Assembly (NCBI RefSeq): GCF_027497355.1 | Contig: NZ_CP114909.1 | Location: forward strand, 2,356,001-2,420,000 | Reading direction: 5' to 3' | DNA length: 64,000 nucleotides | Origin: Micromonospora sp. WMMA1947 | GTDB taxonomy: Bacteria; Actinomycetota; Actinomycetes; Mycobacteriales; Micromonosporaceae | In this document: positions 53,672 through 62,424 of the stretch, piece after piece | How positions within the stretch are numbered: position 1 is the first letter of the stretch | Layout of the letters: every line of letters starts with the position of its first letter | Position numbers and translations under genes: made by a program | The notes under the pieces: model-generated | The model's input: the letters and a program-made list of their open reading frames with translations, nothing else | Told to the model about the DNA's origin: nothing | Databases searched by the model: none

Positions 53672-56445
53672 CGTGATGGGTCCTCTTCGTAGCGGCGGTC
53701 GGTACTGACTTCGCGCAGAGCACGGGCGACGCCCGCCTCGAACTCGCTGATCCGGTTGCGGACCTCGACGGGGTCGCCGGGGTCGGAACTGGTGGGTGGC
53801 ACGGACTGGGTCGGTGCCACGGACAGGTTCGCGCCCGGCACTCGGCGGCTGAGCCGGGGCCGTTCCGCCGCCGGGGGCGTGGGATCGACCGCGCCCTCGG
53901 CCCGTCGTACGCCGTCCTGGAACGCCTCGACCAGTGCTCGGACGCTCGACGGATCCGCCGGTACGCCGATCAGCGGCCCGCCGGTGGCCGGTCCGGCCGG
54001 ACCGGCGGGTGGGGCAGGTGGAGCAGGTGGGGCGGCCGGCAGGTTCGCGCCGGGTACCCGTTGCCGGATCGGCGACCGGGTACCGGGCCGGCCGGCGGGC
54101 GGGCCGACCGGGTTGGGTCCGGTCGGCGCCGGCACGGCGGCCGGCCCGGCCGGTGCGGGCGGGCGGGCGGCACCGGGCGGCGGCGCGAGCGCCGGACGGT
54201 GCTGCGGCGCGACCCCCGGACCGTGCTGCGGTGCGAGCGCCGGACGGGTGGCCGGCGGTGACAGGGTCGGGCCGGTCGCCGGCCCGGCGGCCGGGGGAGC
54301 GGCCGGGGCCGGGCCGGCGACCGGGGTCGGCGGGGCGAGGTGCGCGGGACGCGCCGGCGGTACGGCCGACGGCGGCCAGGCCGGCGGCGGACCGCCCGCG
54401 CTCGGGCCGTGGTCCTCGGCGGGCTCCGCGGTGTCGGCCTGGTTGCCGAAGGCGTTCCACGGGTCGCCGCTGGACATGCTGCGGGTGGCCCGGCTGAGCA
54501 GTTCGGCGTCGAAGCCGGTCGGCGCCTCGGCGGCCGGTGGCTCCGGGGCGTGGGTGCCGGGCACGGCGGCCCGGCCGGCGCCGACGCCGACCGGCTCGGG
54601 CCGGCGGATCACGAGCGAGGCGCCCGGGATCTCCAGGGCCGCGGTGACGCCGCCACCAGGGGTGTGGCTGAGCCGGACGCTCCAGCCGTGCCGGCGGGCC
54701 AGCCGGCCGACCACGAACAGGCCGAGTACCTCGGTCGGGGCGAGGTCGAGGCGTTCCCGCCGGGTGAACCGGGCGTTCTCCTCGGCCATCCGGTCCCCGG
54801 TCAGGCCGATGCCGTGGTCGACCACGACCAGCCGGGCTCCGCCGTCGGTCAGCTCACCGGTCACCACCACGCGAGTGTGCGGCGGCGAGAACGAGGTGGC
54901 GTTCTCCATCAGCTCGGCGAGCGTCAGCACCAGGTCGCCGGCGATGGCGGGGGCCGCCGCCACGCCGGGCGGGACCTCCACGTCGACGCGGGTGTAGTCC
55001 TCGATCTCACCGAGCGCGAGCCGGACCACGTCGGCCAGCGGGACCGGCGCCACGTGACCGTCCGAGCCGGTGGCGCCGGAGAGCACCACCAGGCTGCCCG
55101 CGTTGCGGCGCAACCGGCTGGAGATGTGGTCCAGCCGGTAGAGGTGCTCCAGGCGGCCCGGGTCGGTCTCCTGCCGTTCCAGCCGGTCGATGAGCGCGAT
55201 CTGGCGGCCGACCAGGTTCTGCGTACGCCGGCCGACGTGGCCGAACATCTGCGCCACGTTGCGCCGCCCGGCGACCTGCCGCTCGACCAGGCGGGCGGCG
55301 GTGTGCTGCACCCGGTCGAACGCGCGGGCCAGCTCGCCGATCTCGTCCCGGGCGCTGACCTCCACCGGGTCGAGGCGTACCGGGGGGACCGTTTCGGACT
55401 CGTCGTCGGCGACCCGGGTCAGCTCGGCCTCGGTGACCCGGGCGACCCGCTCGGCGGAGCGGGTCAGCCGGCTCAGCGGCCGGGCGACCGTCCGCGCCAC
55501 AGTCATGCTCAGCAGCACCACGACGAGCAGGATGGCCGCCGCCGCCAGGCTGACCAGCCAGGCCGCGGTCAGGGCCTCCCGTTCCCGGGCGCGGGTCTCC
55601 GCGATGACGTCCGCGACGACCTTCTTCTCCACGAACTGGCCCAGCGTGATCATCGACCGGGCCGAGGGGAACAGCACGTCCAGCGGCACCGGCGCGATCG
55701 CTCCGACCGGGTCCCGGAGGCTGTCCACCAGGAACGTCGGGCTGGTCCGGGCGGCCACCGCCGCGTCGTCCAGCTCGGCCACCTTCAGCTGCTCGGGCGT
55801 GATCAGCTTGCGGAACCGCCGGTTGTCGACGTTGAGCCCCGCCATGCACGCCACGAACGACCGCGCCACCAGCGGATCGCCCGTCGCCTTGACCAGCACG
55901 ATCTGGGTGGTGCACGAGCTCAGTGCCTCGTCGACGCGCAGCAGCGCGTCCAGGGCGAGCACCTGCCGTCCGGCCGCGGTGTCGGTGTCCACCTGGAAGG
56001 GCAGCCGCAACGCGTCGATCAGGGCGGTGTCGACCTCGCCGAACACGGTCAGGATCTGCTGCGGCGTGGCCCGGCCGGCGAGCGTGGCGTTCCGGACGTC
56101 CTCCAGCCGGCGTACCCCGTCGAGGCTCTCCCGGACCGGCGCGGGCAGCGACTCGGCGCGTAGGTCGGCGACCCGGTCGTCGACGGTGGCCGACTTCTGG
56201 ATCAGCTCGGTGCGGCTCACCCGCCCGAGCAGCAGACCGACCGAGAGCAGGCGTTCCTGCTGCATGTCCTGGACCAGGCTGCCGACCCGGCTGGCGATGC
56301 GGACGGTCTCGGCGGTGTCGGCGGCCCGCTGGGCCGTGGACACCCGGTCGATGACGACCGGTACGGCCAGCCCGACCATGCTGAGCAGGGGGATGATCAC
56401 CAGCAGGGCGAGCTTGCCCCGGATGCGTAACTTACCGAGCAGCAT
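53668..56445 (-). CDS. cvnA: Conservon sensor kinase-like protein CvnA
   Basis: The 925-residue membrane protein has two helices (about 11-32 and 290-320) flanking a nitrate/nitrite-sensor-type (NIT) extracellular helical domain. A HAMP-like segment (about 320-400), a dimerisation helix region with LDHISSRLRRNAGSLVVL, and a HATPase domain (about 500-620; ELMENATSFSPPHTRV, VVDHGIGLT, GLFVVGRLARRHGWSV) follow. The remaining approx. 300-residue tail is Pro/Ala-rich with repeated PGANL motifs. Phosphorylation and a response regulator are not expected in conservons; it is thought to recruit CvnB-D. ATG 56445 has GGAGG and overlaps the upstream sensor gene by 14 bases. Confidence 0.94.
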   Translation of the reverse strand: MLLGKLRIRGKLALLVIIPLLSMVGLAVPVVIDRVSTAQRAADTAETVRIASRVGSLVQDMQQERLLSVGLLLGRVSRTELIQKSATVDDRVADLRAESLPAPVRESLDGVRRLEDVRNATLAGRATPQQILTVFGEVDTALIDALRLPFQVDTDTAAGRQVLALDALLRVDEALSSCTTQIVLVKATGDPLVARSFVACMAGLNVDNRRFRKLITPEQLKVAELDDAAVAARTSPTFLVDSLRDPVGAIAPVPLDVLFPSARSMITLGQFVEKKVVADVIAETRAREREALTAAWLVSLAAAAILLVVVLLSMTVARTVARPLSRLTRSAERVARVTEAELTRVADDESETVPPVRLDPVEVSARDEIGELARAFDRVQHTAARLVERQVAGRRNVAQMFGHVGRRTQNLVGRQIALIDRLERQETDPGRLEHLYRLDHISSRLRRNAGSLVVLSGATGSDGHVAPVPLADVVRLALGEIEDYTRVDVEVPPGVAAAPAIAGDLVLTLAELMENATSFSPPHTRVVVTGELTDGGARLVVVDHGIGLTGDRMAEENARFTRRERLDLAPTEVLGLFVVGRLARRHGWSVRLSHTPGGGVTAALEIPGASLVIRRPEPVGVGAGRAAVPGTHAPEPPAAEAPTGFDAELLSRATRSMSSGDPWNAFGNQADTAEPAEDHGPSAGGPPPAWPPSAVPPARPAHLAPPTPVAGPAPAAPPAAGPATGPTLSPPATRPALAPQHGPGVAPQHRPALAPPPGAARPPAPAGPAAVPAPTGPNPVGPPAGRPGTRSPIRQRVPGANLPAAPPAPPAPPAGPAGPATGGPLIGVPADPSSVRALVEAFQDGVRRAEGAVDPTPPAAERPRLSRRVPGANLSVAPTQSVPPTSSDPGDPVEVRNRISEFEAGVARALREVSTDRRYEEDPSR

Positions 56446-57613
56446 CGAACGGCCTCCACCGATCGGCGTCGCCACCGTGTCCCACCGCGACCGGCTGGCG
56501 GTCGGCGTCGGACGCGGCGGGCGGCGGGGCGGCGTGGACGGTCGGCGCCGGTCCGGCAGCGGCCGGCTCCCGTCCGGTCGGTGCGGTGCCCCGGGACCGG
56601 TCCCGGCGCGCCGCGACCACATGCAGCGCCACGATCCCGGCGATCAGCGCCACCGCCGCCCCGGCGGCGATCCGGCCGAGCAGCCGGTCCCGCTCGAGGG
56701 CCTCGAGCCGTTCTCTCAGCAGCTTGTCGAGCTGGTCGAGGATGACGGTGCGGAGCTGCTTGGCGGCGTTCTGCGCGCTGAGCCCGGCGCGGGTGAGCTG
56801 GTCGGTGCCCGGGGCGGACCGGCCGGCGCCGGGCGCCGAGTAGACCGAGAACGTCTCGAGTGAACGCTGGTAGGTGTCCAGCGGGGTGAGCACGTTGGCG
56901 CCCAGTTCGGTGCTCTCCGAGTTGTCCACCGCCGACCGCAGGTCCGCGACCAGGTCGGTGGCGGGGCCGAGCGCGGCGACCCGCAGTTCGGCCAGCTCCG
57001 CGCCCGTCCGCGCGCGGTCGGCGGCGGGGCGCTTGGCGGACAGCCGGGCCAGGTCGACGAGGCGGCCGGCCAGCACCGTCGCGGTGGGCAGGTCCCCACC
57101 GATGCCGTCCTGGAGGAAGAACGAGTCGGAGCGGGGGTCGCGGATCAGGCCGGAACTCTCCCGCACCTTGCGGTAGAGCGCCAGGAGCAGGTCGGACGCC
57201 TCGCCGTAGGCCCGGTACGCCGACTCGGCGTCACCGAACCCGCGGTCCGGCAGCGCCTCCAGCTTGGCCCGCAGCCCGGCCCAGCGCTCGTGGGTGCGCA
57301 GTTCGTCGCCGACGGCGCTGTCCACCGCCGCGACGCCCTCGATGGCGGTGGCGAGCGAGGCCCGGGAGACGGCCCCCTCGGCGACGGCGATGGCCTGGGC
57401 CTCCACCAGGGAGTCGGTGATCGGCCCGAGGGCCCGCAGGTAGCGGACGCCGAGGCGTTCCCGGCTCACCAGGTCGTGGTCGTCGGCGTAGTCGCGTTCG
57501 GCCTGGACGAAGATCAGCCCGAGCGGGGCCAGCAACGCCAGCACCAGAACCAGGGCGAGCGTACGGCCCGGTACGGCGGGCCGCCGACGGACCCGCGGCG
57601 CGGGGACTGTCAT
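56432..57613 (-). CDS. Membrane sensor-like protein heading the conservon
   Basis: The 393-residue protein has a first helix (about 18-40), an extracytoplasmic all-helical region of about 280 residues, and a second helix (about 325-345) followed by a short Pro/Ala-rich cytoplasmic tail without any signalling domain. The extracytoplasmic part resembles helical-bundle sensor domains of chemoreceptors and NIT proteins. Its stop lies 14 bases inside cvnA, so it is translated as part of the same operon. A ligand-sensing subunit for CvnA is the natural inference. ATG 57613 follows GGAGGAG. Family not named with certainty. Confidence 0.8.
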   Translation of the reverse strand: MTVPAPRVRRRPAVPGRTLALVLVLALLAPLGLIFVQAERDYADDHDLVSRERLGVRYLRALGPITDSLVEAQAIAVAEGAVSRASLATAIEGVAAVDSAVGDELRTHERWAGLRAKLEALPDRGFGDAESAYRAYGEASDLLLALYRKVRESSGLIRDPRSDSFFLQDGIGGDLPTATVLAGRLVDLARLSAKRPAADRARTGAELAELRVAALGPATDLVADLRSAVDNSESTELGANVLTPLDTYQRSLETFSVYSAPGAGRSAPGTDQLTRAGLSAQNAAKQLRTVILDQLDKLLRERLEALERDRLLGRIAAGAAVALIAGIVALHVVAARRDRSRGTAPTGREPAAAGPAPTVHAAPPPAASDADRQPVAVGHGGDADRWRPFDAAR

Positions 57614-57985
57614 GGTGTGTCTCCTCCGGCGACGGCGGGGCGATCGGTGCCCCGGGAGGTCGCCGTACGCAGTCCCGTGCACCGGACCGGAAAAGTAGCC
57701 GAACCGGACGCGGGTGAGACCTCGGCCGATGAGTCGGCTTCACGTCAGTCCATTTTGGGTGACCGTGTGTCAGGGCGAAAGGTACGTAGCGTGTGATCGT
57801 GTTGCCGAGAAATGACATCGACGATGGTTTGCGCCCTAGATGTGAATTCACATGATCCGAATTCGCCGCGCTGGGATGCTCTGGACCTTTGGCGGATGAC
57901 GCACGCTACGCGACGAACGGTGCAACCGGACAGACGTACGGCGGATCTCAGCGAATGCTCAGCCGCCGGCCCGTACCGTGTGCGC
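57614..57985. promoter_or_regulatory. 372-base divergent interval between conservon and hydrolase-ABC operon
   Basis: The interval contains AT-richer stretches (57740-57780 and 57810-57865) likely to hold both promoters. It also holds a perfect 14-base palindrome ATGTGAATTCACAT (57840-57853) and the leaderless TACCGT box at 57974-57979 for the downstream gene. No coding sequence is convincing; an in-frame ATG at 57812 would add 58 non-conserved residues. Confidence 0.6.
57840..57853. promoter_or_regulatory. Perfect palindrome ATGTGAATTCACAT
   Basis: A 14-base perfect palindrome containing an EcoRI-type GAATTC centre, unusual in a GC-rich genome. It is located midway between two divergent operons and may be an operator for either. 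It resembles a CRP site only partially, because the spacer is 2 rather than 6 bases. Confidence 0.45.
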
Positions 57986-60850
57986 ATGAGATCAACCGCC
58001 GCGCGGCTCCGGCGCGCCCTGGCCGGCCGTCCGCGCCGCACCGTCGCCGCCGTGGTGGTGGTCGTCCTCGTCGCCGCCGCGCTGGTCTGGGCGGCCCGGC
58101 CGCAGGGCTCGGACTTCCGGACCGAGTCGGCGCTGGTGACCGTACGCTCCGGCCCTTCCGGGGACGAGCCGGTGGACCTGGACACCACGCTCTACCTGCC
58201 GGAGGGCGCCTCGTCGTCGAACCGGGTGCCGGCGGTGCTGCTGGCGCACGGCTTCGGCGGGACCAAGGACTCGGTCCGCTCCGACGCCGAGGACCTGGTG
58301 GCCCGCGGGTACGCGGTGCTCACCTGGACCGCCCGCGGCTTCGGGCGCAGCGGCGGCCAGATCCACCTGGACAACCCCGACTACGAGGTGCGGGACGCGC
58401 AGCGCCTGCTCGACCGGCTGGCGCAGCGGCCGGACATCCGCCTCGACGCGGCCGGCGACCCTCGGGTCGGTGTGGTCGGTGGCTCGTACGGCGGCGGCCT
58501 GGCGCTGCTGCTGGCCGCGCGGGACCAGCGGGTCGACGCGATCGTCCCGATGATCACCTGGAACGACCTGTCCCGCGCCTTCCTGCCGGAGAGCACCGGC
58601 CGGCAGCCCACCGACGGCGTGTTCAAGAAGGGCTGGGCCGGCATCTTCTTCGGTGGCGGCGGCAACGCCGGCTCCGGTCCGGCCGGGCTCTCCGGGGCCA
58701 CCGCCGCCGCGCCGGAGGGCGCGCCCGAGTCCGCCGGTCCGCCGAGCCCGCAGCCGGGCGCCGGCCCGGGCACCGGCTCCGGTCGCGCGCCGGCCGGCGC
58801 CGCCGACCCGTCCTGCGGCCGCTTCGCCGCCGACGTCTGCGCCGCGTACCTGCGCATCGCCACCACCGGCCGGGCCGACGCGGCGGCGGTCGAACTGCTG
58901 CGCCGGTCGTCGCCGGCCGGAGTGCTGGACCGGATCAAGTCCCCGACGCTGCTGGTCCAGGGCGAGGCGGACACGCTGTTCCCGCTGGCCGAGGCGGACG
59001 CCAACGCCCGGGGCATCGCCGCGGCCGGCACGCCGGTGCGGGTCGCCTGGTTCACCGGCGGCCACGACGGTGGCTCCGGGCCCACCTCCGACTCGGACCG
59101 GGTGAAGTTCCTGACCGCGCAGTGGCTGGACCACTACGTCAAGGGCGACGGGGCGGCCCCCGGCGACACGTTCACGTTCTCCCGGATCGCCGGTTTCGAC
59201 GCGCTCGACCGGGGCCTGGTGGCGACCGGCTTCCGCATCGCCGACTACCCCGGCCTGGCCGGGCAGGAGCGCCGCGAGGTGACGCTCGCCGGGCCGCCCC
59301 AGCCGGTCGCCGTACCGCCGAACGGCAACCCGGCGGCGATCTCCTCGGTGCCGTTCGCGGGCGCGCTCGGCTCGCTGCTCGACGGCGTGGCGGGGGACAT
59401 CCCCGGCCAGCACGCGCGCTTCGAGTCGGCGCCGCTGGACGAGCCGGTCGACGTGGTGGGCGCGCCCACGGTGCGGATCAGGGCGGCCTCACCGACCGGT
59501 GAGGCGGTGCTGTTCGTGAAGCTCTACGACGTGGACCCGCAGGGCGCGTCCACGCTGCCGTCCGGCCTGGTCGCGCCGGTGCGCCTGACCGGCCTGCCGG
59601 CCACCGTCGAGGCGGCCACGCCGGTCACCGTCACGCTGCCGGGGATCGTCCGGCGGGTCGAGGCCGGGCACCGGCTGCGGCTCGTGGTGGCGACGTCGGA
59701 CCAGGCGTACGCCTCGCCGGCCGAACCGGCGGTGCTCACCGTGGCGCTCGCGGACGGACCGCTCGCGCTGCCCACCGTCGACGCCACGCCGATCCCCACC
59801 ACCGCCACGATCTGGCGCTGGGCGCTGGCCGGCCTGCTCGCCGTGATCGTGGCCGGGCTCGTCGTGGTCGTGCTGCTCACCCGCCGCCGGCACCGCCGCC
59901 AGGACGACTCCGTGCACCCGGAGTACGCGGGCGTCCCGCTCGCCGTGCGCAACCTGCGCAAGGAGTACGCGGACGGGTTCGTCGCGGTCTCCGACGTGGA
60001 CTTCGAGGTGCACCCCGGTCAGGTGGTCGGCCTGCTCGGGCCCAACGGCGCGGGCAAGACGACCACGCTGCGGGTGCTGATGGGGCTGACCCAGCCCACC
60101 GCCGGGGAGATCTACGTCTTCGGTCACCGGCTGGTGCCGGGCTCACCGGTGCTGTCCCGGATCGGCGCGCTGGTCGAGGGGCCGGGCTTCCTGCCCCACC
60201 TGTCCGGCCTGGACAACCTGAAGGCGTACTGGCGGGCGACCGGGCGGCCGTGGGAGGACGCGCACTTCGACGAGGCGCTGGAGATCGCCGGCCTGGGTGA
60301 CTCGGTGCACCGGCGGACGAAGAAGTACAGCCACGGCATGCGGCAGCGGCTGGCCATCGCCCAGGCCATGCTGGGCCTGCCCGAGCTGCTCGTGCTGGAC
60401 GAGCCGACGGACGGGCTGGACCCGCCGCAGATCGCCGAGATGCGCCGGGTGCTCCAGCGCTACGCCACCGACGGCCGGGCGGTGCTGGTCTCCAGCCACC
60501 TGCTGGCCGAGGTGGAGCAGACCTGCACGCACGCGGTGGTGGTGAACAAGGGGCGGATCGTGGCGTCCGGCCCGGTGGAGGACATCGTCGGCGAGTCGCC
60601 GAGCGTGCTGTTCGAGGTGAGCGACCCGGACGCGGCGCGTACGGTGCTCGACCGGCTCGACGGCGTACGGGTGTTGCCCGACACCGAGGGCGGGCTGGTG
60701 GTCGACACGAACGGCACCGCCCGCAGCGAGGTGGTGGCCGAACTGGTCCGGGCCGGCATCGGGGTGGACCGGGTGGTGCCCCGGCGCCGCCTGGAGGACG
60801 CGTTCCTCGCCCTGGTGGGCCAGAACTCTCGGGGAAGCGGGGACCGGTGA
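57986..60850 (+). CDS. S15/CocE-type hydrolase fused to ABC transporter ATPase
   Basis: This 954-residue protein joins two enzymes across the membrane. After helix 1 (about 18-40), an extracytoplasmic alpha/beta hydrolase (about 55-370) carries the triad S167 (GGSYGGG), D329 (GEADTL) and H360 (GGHDGG). A PepX_C-like beta domain (about 470-600; FVKLYDVDPQG) follows. Helix 2 (about 610-632) leads to a cytoplasmic ABC ATPase (about 650-890) with Walker A GPNGAGKT (685-692), signature YSHGMRQRLAIA and Walker B LVLDEPTDGLDP. The next gene encodes the ABC-2 permease. Hydrolysis of an exported ester or peptide coupled to its own transporter is inference. ATG 57986 has a leaderless TACCGT box. Confidence 0.93.
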   Translation: MRSTAARLRRALAGRPRRTVAAVVVVVLVAAALVWAARPQGSDFRTESALVTVRSGPSGDEPVDLDTTLYLPEGASSSNRVPAVLLAHGFGGTKDSVRSDAEDLVARGYAVLTWTARGFGRSGGQIHLDNPDYEVRDAQRLLDRLAQRPDIRLDAAGDPRVGVVGGSYGGGLALLLAARDQRVDAIVPMITWNDLSRAFLPESTGRQPTDGVFKKGWAGIFFGGGGNAGSGPAGLSGATAAAPEGAPESAGPPSPQPGAGPGTGSGRAPAGAADPSCGRFAADVCAAYLRIATTGRADAAAVELLRRSSPAGVLDRIKSPTLLVQGEADTLFPLAEADANARGIAAAGTPVRVAWFTGGHDGGSGPTSDSDRVKFLTAQWLDHYVKGDGAAPGDTFTFSRIAGFDALDRGLVATGFRIADYPGLAGQERREVTLAGPPQPVAVPPNGNPAAISSVPFAGALGSLLDGVAGDIPGQHARFESAPLDEPVDVVGAPTVRIRAASPTGEAVLFVKLYDVDPQGASTLPSGLVAPVRLTGLPATVEAATPVTVTLPGIVRRVEAGHRLRLVVATSDQAYASPAEPAVLTVALADGPLALPTVDATPIPTTATIWRWALAGLLAVIVAGLVVVVLLTRRRHRRQDDSVHPEYAGVPLAVRNLRKEYADGFVAVSDVDFEVHPGQVVGLLGPNGAGKTTTLRVLMGLTQPTAGEIYVFGHRLVPGSPVLSRIGALVEGPGFLPHLSGLDNLKAYWRATGRPWEDAHFDEALEIAGLGDSVHRRTKKYSHGMRQRLAIAQAMLGLPELLVLDEPTDGLDPPQIAEMRRVLQRYATDGRAVLVSSHLLAEVEQTCTHAVVVNKGRIVASGPVEDIVGESPSVLFEVSDPDAARTVLDRLDGVRVLPDTEGGLVVDTNGTARSEVVAELVRAGIGVDRVVPRRRLEDAFLALVGQNSRGSGDR

Positions 60851-61767
60851 TGGCGGGTTCGTCTGTGGCATCGTCGCCTGGTGGCGGCACGTCCGGTACG
60901 GCGGCGCCGGGCCCCGGCGGCGCGGCGGCCGGTTACCGGCCCTCGGCCACGCTCCCGTTCGCGGCGGAGTTCCGGCGGCAGGCGTCGCGCCGGCGTACCC
61001 AGCTCGCGCTGGGCTTCATGGTGCTGCTGCCGCTGATCATCCTGGTGGCGTTCCAGTTCGACGCCGGGGACGACGACGGCGGCGGGCGGGGCGAGTTCTC
61101 CAGCCTGGCCGACCTGGCCACCTCGGGCGGGCTCAACTTTACCCTGTTCTCGATCCTGGTGTCCGCGTCGTTCCTGCTGGTCGTGGTGGTGGCGCTGTTC
61201 TGCGGCGACACGGTGGCGAGCGAGGCGAGCTGGGGCAGCCTGCGCTACCTGCTGGCGGTGCCGGTGCCCCGGGCCCGGCTGCTCGCGGTGAAGCTGGTCG
61301 TCGCGCTCGCGTACTCCGGACTGGCCCTGCTGTTGCTCGCCGGCACCGCGCTGCTCGCCGGCACGCTCCGGTACGGCTGGAAGCCGCTGAGCAGCCAGGT
61401 GTCGGCGGAGCTGGCCCCGGCCGACGGGTTGCTACGGCTGCTCGGCGTGCTCGGCTACCTGGCGGTCGTGCTGCTGGTGGTGGCCGGGCTGGCGTTCCTG
61501 CTGTCGGTGACCACCGATGCCGCGCTGGGCGCGGTCGGCGGGGCGGTGCTGCTCTGGATCCTGTCCAGCATCCTGGACCAGATCACCGCGTTGGGCGGGC
61601 TGCGGAACCTGCTGCCGACCCACTACAGCAGCGCCTGGCTGGGGTTGCTGTCGACGCCGATGCAGACCGACGACGTGGTCAAGGGCGCGTTCTCGGCGGT
61701 CGTCTACGCCACGTTGTTCTGGGGCGTGGCCTTCTGGCGTTTCACCCGTAAGGACGTCACGAGCTGA
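60850..61767 (+). CDS. ABC-2 permease partner of the hydrolase-ATPase fusion
   Basis: The 305-residue membrane protein has a Gly/Ala-rich cytoplasmic N-terminus (about 1-45) and six helices, the first at about 52-68. A hydrophilic external loop (about 70-95; FDAGDDDGGGRGEF) follows the first helix. It is translationally coupled to the fusion gene by TGATG (alternative GTG at 60847, overlapping GTGA). Together they form a complete exporter whose ATPase subunit carries an external hydrolase. Substrate unknown. Confidence 0.88.
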   Translation: MAGSSVASSPGGGTSGTAAPGPGGAAAGYRPSATLPFAAEFRRQASRRRTQLALGFMVLLPLIILVAFQFDAGDDDGGGRGEFSSLADLATSGGLNFTLFSILVSASFLLVVVVALFCGDTVASEASWGSLRYLLAVPVPRARLLAVKLVVALAYSGLALLLLAGTALLAGTLRYGWKPLSSQVSAELAPADGLLRLLGVLGYLAVVLLVVAGLAFLLSVTTDAALGAVGGAVLLWILSSILDQITALGGLRNLLPTHYSSAWLGLLSTPMQTDDVVKGAFSAVVYATLFWGVAFWRFTRKDVTS

Positions 61768-61811
61768 GGTGACCCGGGAGGGGGTCGCGTCAGCGGCGGC
61801 CCGGCCCATAT

Positions 61812-61829
61812 CATGGGAGCGTTCCCATG
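61812..61829. promoter_or_regulatory. CebR/LacI-type operator
   Basis: TGGGAGCGTTCCCA (61814-61827) differs by one base from the CebR/CelR consensus TGGGAGCGCTCCCA; the palindrome extends to CATG...CATG. It lies about 90 bases before the DoxX gene, with no sugar-utilisation gene in reach. Confidence 0.6.
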
Positions 61830-61919
61830 CAATTGTCCCGCCTGCAAAGAAATCGATTAACATCGATACGTGTGATCGCCATCCTGGAGCCGTCAAACAC
61901 TCGTCCCAGGAGGTCACAC

Positions 61920-62366
61920 ATGATCCCGACCCAGCTCAGCGGCCCTGTCCTGTCCCTGTTCCGCGTGGTGGTGGGGTTGCTGTTCCTATGCCACGGCGCG
62001 GCGTCGATATTCGGCGTCCTCGGCGGCAACCGAGGCTCCGGCGAGGCCGTCCCGTTCGCCACCTGGCCCGGCTGGTGGGCGGCGCTGATCCAGCTCGTGT
62101 GCGGCGCGCTGGTGCTCGTCGGCCTGTTCACCCGGCCGGCAGCGCTGCTCGCCTCCGGCTCGATGGCGTACGCGTACTTCGTGGTGCACCAGCCGCACCA
62201 CCTGATGCCGATGCAGAACGGCGGCGAACTGGCCGCGCTCTTCTGCTGGTCGTTCCTGCTGGTCGCGGTGCTCGGCCCGGGGAACTGGGCGCTCGACGCG
62301 CTGCTGAACCGCCGGCGGGCCACCACGGCGGAGCCCACCGTGGCCCCGGCCTCGGTCCCGGTCTGA
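61920..62366 (+). CDS. DoxX-family membrane protein
   Basis: The 148-residue protein has four membrane helices of the DoxX/SURF4-like family: FRVVVGLLFLCHGAASIFG first, then LVCGALVLVGLFTRPAALLASGSMAYAYFVVH and FLLVAVLGPGNWALDALL. Related proteins contribute to redox or thiol stress functions in actinobacteria. ATG 61920 has AGGAGG 6 bases upstream. The leader contains a CebR-like box and an ATCGAT...ATCGAT inverted repeat (61852-61867). A hairpin terminator is shared with the convergent lipoprotein gene. Confidence 0.9.
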   Translation: MIPTQLSGPVLSLFRVVVGLLFLCHGAASIFGVLGGNRGSGEAVPFATWPGWWAALIQLVCGALVLVGLFTRPAALLASGSMAYAYFVVHQPHHLMPMQNGGELAALFCWSFLLVAVLGPGNWALDALLNRRRATTAEPTVAPASVPV

Positions 62367-62378
62367 GTCGTCGCCCGC

Positions 62379-62424
62379 GCACCAGATCCCGGCCGGGACG
62401 CGCTCCCGTGCCGGGCTCTGGTGC
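62379..62424. terminator. Bidirectional hairpin terminator
   Basis: 15-base arms (62379-62393 and 62410-62424) with one mismatch, between the convergent DoxX and DUF4232 genes. Confidence 0.75.

Noticed and set aside
53668..54400. Tandem repeat in the 3' part of cvnA as a mobile element
   Set aside because: The repetitive sequence encodes the Pro/Ala-rich cytoplasmic tail usual for CvnA proteins, so it is coding low complexity.
57840..57853. CRP/cAMP receptor site
   Set aside because: The half-sites TGTGA and TCACA are separated by 2 bases instead of the 6 required for CRP.
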